Shown: in pieces, positions 59,502 through 64,000 of the stretch
Position numbering within the stretch: the first letter of the stretch is position 1
How the letters are laid out: each line of letters begins with the position of its first letter
Source of the DNA: Maricaulis sp034659015
GTDB lineage: Bacteria; Pseudomonadota; Alphaproteobacteria; Caulobacterales; Maricaulaceae
Assembly: GCA_034659015.1 (NCBI GenBank)
Contig: JAYEGL010000002.1
Location: forward strand, 532,683-596,682
Reading direction: 5' to 3'
Length of the DNA: 64,000 nucleotides
The notes under the pieces: model-generated
The model's database searches: none
Told to the model about the DNA's origin: nothing
Seen by the model: only the letters and a program-made list of their open reading frames with translations
Program-made: the position numbers and the translations under genes

Positions 59502-60824
59502 ATGACTATCAAACAGACCATTTTGGCCCTGGGGCTGGCCATTTCGACAATCACCGCAAGCGCCGGGGCCCAGGTCATCGGCGGCGAGGTCGAGATCGAC
59601 GGCAGCAGCAATGATGTCATCTTTCTCGGCGGCGACATGACCGTGCGCGGCCGTGTCGACGGCGATGTCTCCGCCATTGCCGGCGACGGCCTGGTGGACG
59701 CCGAGGTCACCGGCTCCGTTCACTTTTTCGGTGGCGATGTGCGCATCCACGGCTCGGTGGCCGAGGATATCGAGATCGCCGGCGGCGATATCGAGATCGA
59801 CGCGACGGTCGGTGGCGATGTCAGCGCGGCCGGCGGCGATGTCCGGATCCGCGGCGATATAGGCGGCGAACTGTCCGCAGCCGGCGGCAATGTGGAAGTG
59901 TCCGCCCGTGTGCAGGACGCGGTCCAGCTGGCCGGCGGTTATGTCGGTGTCGACGACATGTCCGTTTTCGCGAACGGGCTGGAAGCCGGCGGCGGCGAGA
60001 TCGAGATCGGCGGCACGATCCGCGGCTTTACCGATATCGAAGCGGCCGAAGTGACGCTGTCCGGCACGATCGACGGCGATATCGAGATCCTCGCCGAGGA
60101 AGTCTACATCCTCGACAGTGCGCAGGTGACCGGCCGTCTGACCGTGCGCGGACCGACCGAGCCGGTGCTCGCCGACGGCGCGCGGATCGGTCAGTATGAA
60201 TACGAGTACGAAGCGTTCAATTTCGGCGCCAAGCACTGGGACGATATCGATATCGATATCGACGGCCCGTGGGAGGTGATCGGCGCGCCCTTCGCATTCT
60301 TCGGCCTGGCCGTGCCCGGTGCGGCACTGCTGCTCGGCGCTCTGGCCATCCTGATGACGCCTCGCGGTACTGCCCGGGTCGCCCGGACGTTCCGCCGCAA
60401 GCCGCTGGTATCGGGCTTCCTGGGTTTCATCAGCTTCGCCTTCTCGCCGGTCTTCCTGGTCATCATGACCGTGCTGCTGGCCATCACCGTCATCGGCGTG
60501 CTGCTGATCCCGGTCATGTGGTTGCTGTTCTGGCCCTTCCTGCTGCTGTGCCTGGCGCTCGGCGCGATGGCAGTCGGTGACCTCGCCTTCAACCGCAACC
60601 CGGAAACCCCGATGGGACTGGGCATGCGTCTCCTGTCGCTGCTGGTCGTGCTGGCCGTGTCCGCCGCTCTGGGCGCCATCCCCGGACTGGGCGCGATTTT
60701 CGGCCTGATCCTGCTCTTCATCGGCCTCGGCGCCTGGCTGATGTCGCTGGGCAAGGAAAACGGGCAGGAAGCACCGGCTGCGGCGAATGGTCCGCAAGAT
60801 GACAAATCCGCAAGCATGGGGTGA
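59502..60824 (+). CDS. Membrane-anchored beta-solenoid repeat protein, paralogue 3
   Basis: A 440-residue protein with a signal peptide (MTIKQTILALGLAISTITASAGA), a periplasmic repeat domain (about residues 25-215) and a C-terminal membrane domain with about four hydrophobic segments (about 262-285, 305-350, 370-420). The repeats are 17 residues: GSVHFFGGDVRIHGSVA, EDIEIAGGDIEIDATVG, GDVSAAGGDVRIRGDIG, GELSAAGGNVEVSARVQ. SAQVTGRLTVRGPTEPVL matches the end module of the other two paralogues but without the cysteines. GGGAG precedes the ATG. It could anchor a solenoid assembly to the inner membrane. Confidence 0.88.
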   Translation: MTIKQTILALGLAISTITASAGAQVIGGEVEIDGSSNDVIFLGGDMTVRGRVDGDVSAIAGDGLVDAEVTGSVHFFGGDVRIHGSVAEDIEIAGGDIEIDATVGGDVSAAGGDVRIRGDIGGELSAAGGNVEVSARVQDAVQLAGGYVGVDDMSVFANGLEAGGGEIEIGGTIRGFTDIEAAEVTLSGTIDGDIEILAEEVYILDSAQVTGRLTVRGPTEPVLADGARIGQYEYEYEAFNFGAKHWDDIDIDIDGPWEVIGAPFAFFGLAVPGAALLLGALAILMTPRGTARVARTFRRKPLVSGFLGFISFAFSPVFLVIMTVLLAITVIGVLLIPVMWLLFWPFLLLCLALGAMAVGDLAFNRNPETPMGLGMRLLSLLVVLAVSAALGAIPGLGAIFGLILLFIGLGAWLMSLGKENGQEAPAAANGPQDDKSASMG

Positions 60825-60890
60825 CGTCCCCGAGGCCAGGCGTTACATCGTAACCTACGAGAACCCGCAAAAAGGGGTAGGGGACCGATA

Positions 60891-63329
60891 ATGCGTAGCA
60901 GTTTGAGCCTGATTGTCCTGGCGACGGCGGCGGCGACTTTCAATGTCGCGGCCGCCCAGCCGATTCAGCAGACCACGAATAATTGGCGCGATGCGTTCCG
61001 CCAGCTCGAGGACGAGGACTGGCCCTCGCCGAACCGCGAGCGCCGGGCGACCGGTGCGCCGGGGCCGGACTACTGGCAGCAGGACGTCGACTACGACATC
61101 GATATCCGTCTCGACGAGGAAGAGAAGCATCTCTACGGCTCCGAGACGGTCACCTACACCAACAATGCGCCGGACACGCTGGATTTCCTCTGGTTCCAGC
61201 TGGACCAGAACCGCTTCCGGCCGGATTCGATCGCCGTGATGACCGAAACGGTCGGCGGTGGCGGCCGGTCGTCCAGCCGTGTGGGCGGTTCCAACCCGGA
61301 AGGCATTTCCGCCTCCTCCGTGCGCCGGCGTCAGCAGATCGCCGAGAACGGCTATGGCCATAACATCACCGCCGTCACGGATGGTGAGGGCAATCCGGTC
61401 GATTTCACCATTGTCGACACGCTGATGCGTATCGATCTCGACGAGGCGCTGGAAACCGGCGACAGCGTCGAACTCAATATCGAGTGGGACTATCGCCTGA
61501 TCGAGACCGGCGTGATCGGCGGCCGCGCCGGCTGGGAATGCTTCGAGGAGACCGAGGACACGGGCGGCGACTGCATCTACCAGATCGCACAATGGTTCCC
61601 GCGTGCGGCGGCCTTCTCCGACTATGAGGGCTGGCATAACAAGGCCTTTCTCGGCCGTGGTGAATTCACCCTGGAATTCGGCGATTACGACGTCTCGATC
61701 ACCGTGCCGCAGGACTTCATCGTGTCCGCCACCGGCGTGCTGCAGAATGCCGATGAGGTGTTGAACCAGGCCCAGCGCGACCGTCTCGAGGAAGCCCGCA
61801 CGGCCGACGAGCCCGTCTTTATCGTCACGCCGTCGGAAGCGCGCGCCAATGAGCGCCGCGGCACGCGGTCCGAGGCGACCTGGGAATTCCGGGCCGAGAA
61901 TGTCCGCGATTTTGCCTGGGCCGGCTCGCGCAAATTCATCTGGGACGCGGTGGGCGTCGAACAGGACGGGGAGGGCATCGCGCCGGACCGCGTCATGGCG
62001 ATGTCCTTCTATCCCAATGAAAGCGAACCGCTCTGGTCGACCTTCTCCACGCGTGCCGTGGAGCACACGATCGACGTCTATTCGTCCTTCTCCTTCCCCT
62101 ATCCCTATCCGGTGGCCCAGTCGATCGCCGGTCCGCAAGGCGGGATGGAGTATCCGATGATCACCTTCAATGGCGGCACCTATGGCCGTCCGGTGGTCGA
62201 TGACGACGGCAATCTGACCTATTCGCGCACCGCCAAGCGCGGCCTGATCGGTGTCATCATCCACGAGATCGGTCACATCTATTTCCCGATGACGGTCAAT
62301 TCGGACGAGCGCCAGTGGACCTGGATGGACGAGGGCCTGAACACCTTCCTGCAATTCCAGGCCGAACGGCAGTGGGAAGAGGGCTTCCCGTCGCGCCGCG
62401 GCGATCCGGACCTGATCACCGACTACATGGTCTCCACCAACCAGATGCCGATCATGACCCAGTCCGACTCGGTCGTTCAGTTCGGCAGCAATGCCTATGG
62501 CAAGCCGGCGACGGCGCTGGTGATCCTGCGCGAGACGATTCTGGGCCGCGAACTCTTCGACGAGGCCTTCCGCACCTATGCCCGACGCTGGCGCTTCCGC
62601 AGGCCGACGCCGTACGACTTTTTCCGCACGATGGAAGAGGTGTCCGGTGTCGATCTCGACTGGTTCTGGCGCGGCTGGTTCTACTCGACCGACCATGTCG
62701 ACATTTCCCTCGATCGCGTGATCGAGGGCACGTTCGACACCGAAAATCCGGAAGTCGAGAATGCGCGCGAGCGGGCCGAAGACGATGCCGACCCGGAAAG
62801 CCTGACCCAGGAAAACAATCGCGAGGCCGGTATCGCCACCTATGCGGAGCGCAATCCGGAAGTCGTCGACTTCTACTCGCGCAATGACGAACACACGGTC
62901 ACCAATCGCCAGCGCGAGGCCTATGACGATCTGCGCGAGGAGCTGGAGGACTGGGAAGCGGAAATCCTCGATAGTCAGGAACGCATCTATTATCTCGACT
63001 TCACCAATGAGGGCGGGGTCGTGATGCCGATCATCCTGGAATTCACCTTCGCGGACGGATCCACGGAAATGGTCCGCATCCCGGCCGAGATCTGGCGCTA
63101 CGATCCGGATCACGTCACCTGGACCTACATGACGGACCGCGAAGTCGTGTCGGTGGAACTCGATCCGCTGCACGAGATTGCCGATGCCGACCGCTCGGAC
63201 AATTTCTTCCCGCCGCGCATCGAGCCGACGCGTCTGGAAATCTACCGGTCGTCCAGCGACAACCAGACCATGATGGACGATATGGACCAGCGGGTGACGC
63301 GCGACGGCATTCGCACGCGTCCGCAATAG
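60891..63329 (+). CDS. Secreted M1 family metallopeptidase
   Basis: An 812-residue exported zinc peptidase of the aminopeptidase N class. It has a signal peptide (MRSSLSLIVLATAAATFNVAAA), the exopeptidase motif GGMEYP (418-423), the zinc motif HEIGH at 458-462 and the third ligand E481 in WMDEGLNTF, at the standard distance. A long acidic C-terminal region (about 600-790) is family-specific. It follows paralogue 3 by 66 bp, so the peptidase and repeat proteins may be expressed together. Substrate unknown. Confidence 0.92.
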   Translation: MRSSLSLIVLATAAATFNVAAAQPIQQTTNNWRDAFRQLEDEDWPSPNRERRATGAPGPDYWQQDVDYDIDIRLDEEEKHLYGSETVTYTNNAPDTLDFLWFQLDQNRFRPDSIAVMTETVGGGGRSSSRVGGSNPEGISASSVRRRQQIAENGYGHNITAVTDGEGNPVDFTIVDTLMRIDLDEALETGDSVELNIEWDYRLIETGVIGGRAGWECFEETEDTGGDCIYQIAQWFPRAAAFSDYEGWHNKAFLGRGEFTLEFGDYDVSITVPQDFIVSATGVLQNADEVLNQAQRDRLEEARTADEPVFIVTPSEARANERRGTRSEATWEFRAENVRDFAWAGSRKFIWDAVGVEQDGEGIAPDRVMAMSFYPNESEPLWSTFSTRAVEHTIDVYSSFSFPYPYPVAQSIAGPQGGMEYPMITFNGGTYGRPVVDDDGNLTYSRTAKRGLIGVIIHEIGHIYFPMTVNSDERQWTWMDEGLNTFLQFQAERQWEEGFPSRRGDPDLITDYMVSTNQMPIMTQSDSVVQFGSNAYGKPATALVILRETILGRELFDEAFRTYARRWRFRRPTPYDFFRTMEEVSGVDLDWFWRGWFYSTDHVDISLDRVIEGTFDTENPEVENARERAEDDADPESLTQENNREAGIATYAERNPEVVDFYSRNDEHTVTNRQREAYDDLREELEDWEAEILDSQERIYYLDFTNEGGVVMPIILEFTFADGSTEMVRIPAEIWRYDPDHVTWTYMTDREVVSVELDPLHEIADADRSDNFFPPRIEPTRLEIYRSSSDNQTMMDDMDQRVTRDGIRTRPQ

Positions 63330-63356
63330 GTGCGTCCGGAAAGGGCAAGGTTTTCC

Positions 63357-63872
63357 ATGCTGAGGCCATGGTTTCGCACATGCCTGGCAAGCCTGGCGGC
63401 GCTGCTCTTCCTGGCGGCGCCCGCCAGCGCGCACCGCGTTCATGCCGGCGTGACGGAGATTGCCGTGAATTCGCGCACCGGCGAGATGGAAATCGTCCAC
63501 CGCGTCTTCGCGCACGACCTGATGGCCGCGCTCGACCGTAGCGAAATGGAGGCCTACAGCTTCCTGGCGACCGAGGCCGGGCTGGAGACGGTCGGTCGCT
63601 ATGCCCGCGAGCGCTTTCGCATGACGGTCGGCGACGGGGAGCTGGTCGATCTGGACTATGTCGGCGCCGAGATCGATGGCGAGTTCGCCTGGATCTATTT
63701 CGTCGCACCGGCTCCGGATACGCCCGACGCCATCATCGTCGACAACGACATCCTGGCCGACGCGTTCGACGACCAGGTCATGATGACCAATCTTCACTTC
63801 AATTCGGTCGTGCGCACCGCCATGCAGGGCCCGGGCCGCCGCGCGCCCGTGCGTGTGCGCTTCGAACGCTAG
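63357..63872 (+). CDS. Exported DUF6702-like protein
   Basis: A 171-residue protein with a signal peptide (RTCLASLAALLFLAAPASA) and the start AHRVHAGVTEIAVNSRTGEMEIVHRVFAHDLMAAL, a pattern of DUF6702 proteins that often accompany M1 peptidases. The family call is from memory. The ATG at 63357 follows CAAGG; an upstream frame extension of nine codons reaches the M1 stop. It is the last gene before the insertion sequence. Confidence 0.82.
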   Translation: MLRPWFRTCLASLAALLFLAAPASAHRVHAGVTEIAVNSRTGEMEIVHRVFAHDLMAALDRSEMEAYSFLATEAGLETVGRYARERFRMTVGDGELVDLDYVGAEIDGEFAWIYFVAPAPDTPDAIIVDNDILADAFDDQVMMTNLHFNSVVRTAMQGPGRRAPVRVRFER

Positions 63873-63873
63873 T

Positions 63874-64000
63874 TGTGAGCTTTCATTAGGTTGTCCATTC
63901 GGTCCCGTCCGGGGAAGCTGAAGGTGCTGATCTTTAGCGAACCGGAGGAGGACCGAATGAACGTCCACAAGAATGCCCGTTTGACGTGGCACAGTCGAGC
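63874..64000 (+). mobile_element. Left end of an IS481-type insertion sequence (partial)
   Basis: Starting two bases after the preceding stop codon, the sequence runs TGTGAGCTTTCATTAGGTTG and on to a transposase start at 63957. TGT-type ends, a short 5' region and the transposase N terminus agree with IS481 elements. The right end is outside the window, so the boundary is provisional. Confidence 0.6.
63957..64000 (+). CDS. IS481 family transposase (N-terminal fragment, cut by window edge)
   Basis: The first 14 codons read MNVHKNARLTWHSR, matching the highly conserved start MNxHKNARLT of IS481-family DDE transposases. GGAGGAGG provides a strong ribosome site. The rest lies beyond the window. 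Confidence 0.75.
   Translation, partial: MNVHKNARLTWHSR

Noticed and set aside
60855..63992. Very long open frame (over 1,000 codons) on the minus strand
   Set aside because: It lies opposite the M1 peptidase gene, which has signal peptide, HEIGH and GGMEYP motifs. The antisense product is low-complexity and rich in His, Arg, Asp and Gly, typical of shadow frames in GC-rich DNA.
1..64000. CRISPR arrays, tRNA or rRNA genes
   Set aside because: No regularly spaced direct repeats and no cloverleaf or rRNA signatures were seen. The only regular DNA periodicity is the degenerate 51-bp pattern inside the beta-solenoid genes, which comes from 17-residue protein repeats.

Overview
The window is 64 kb of GC-rich alphaproteobacterial chromosome. 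Gene order and regulators point to the Caulobacterales/Maricaulales (Hyphomonadaceae-like) group of dimorphic marine or aquatic bacteria. The supporting signs are the block dapA-smpB ... rpoZ-rsh-pyrE-pdxJ-acpS-rnc-era-recO-parC, a MucR-family regulator, a perfect CtrA box beside a DnaA-box match, a lone motB without motA, and a TRAP transporter. This placement is inferred from gene content only. Coding density is very high and many genes overlap by 1-8 bp.

Layout. 1-15.2 kb is a housekeeping run: lysine biosynthesis, trans-translation, a GlxA-type regulator, a family 5-like uracil-DNA glycosylase, a NYN nuclease, folate synthesis, omega subunit, (p)ppGpp synthetase/hydrolase, pyrimidine and PLP synthesis, AcpS, RNase III, Era, RecO, a MarR/GST divergent pair with two operators, and ParC. 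15.2-26 kb is mainly envelope and transport: LemA, an HtpX-like protease, an AI-2E family permease, a TakP-like TRAP operon, Bpt, an SLC13 permease and MotB. 26-32.3 kb holds a flavin reductase, a penicillin-acylase-like hydrolase and an overlapping membrane-protein operon (unknown protein, DUF389, TRIC-like). 32.4-38.7 kb holds a Cys/Met-metabolism PLP enzyme, HemB and a valine-catabolic cluster (acyl-CoA dehydrogenase, a small unknown protein, 3-hydroxyisobutyryl-CoA hydrolase, 3-hydroxyisobutyrate dehydrogenase). 38.7-48.6 kb holds an LdtR-like MarR, HemA, a small protein, MucR, and a long operon glyA-nrdR-ribD(reductase only)-ribE-ribBX-type-ribH-nusB-thiL. 48.7-55.6 kb holds the proton-pumping pyrophosphatase, a toxin-antitoxin pair, a glutaredoxin-MauE fusion, a 2OG oxygenase, an ACT protein, a cupin and LpdA. 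55.6-64 kb is the most unusual part: three paralogous exported proteins built of 17-residue beta-solenoid repeats (two apparent lipoproteins and one membrane-anchored), followed by a secreted M1 peptidase, a small exported protein and the left end of an IS481-type element.

How they work together. The long overlapping runs suggest co-transcription of translation, stringent-response and RNA-processing genes, and of riboflavin, transcription and thiamine genes. The riboflavin genes supply the reductase, DHBP synthase, lumazine synthase and riboflavin synthase steps. They lack a recognisable deaminase domain and have a GTP cyclohydrolase II domain without its zinc cysteines, so the first two steps must be encoded elsewhere. 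The valine cluster covers successive steps from isobutyryl-CoA onward. The beta-solenoid/M1-peptidase region looks like an undescribed envelope system.

Intergenic DNA carries two families of palindromic repeats: three copies of a ~145-bp element with CCTTGATGGG-type ends, and two elements bounded by GTCATCC-type inverted repeats. I saw no tRNA, rRNA or CRISPR array.
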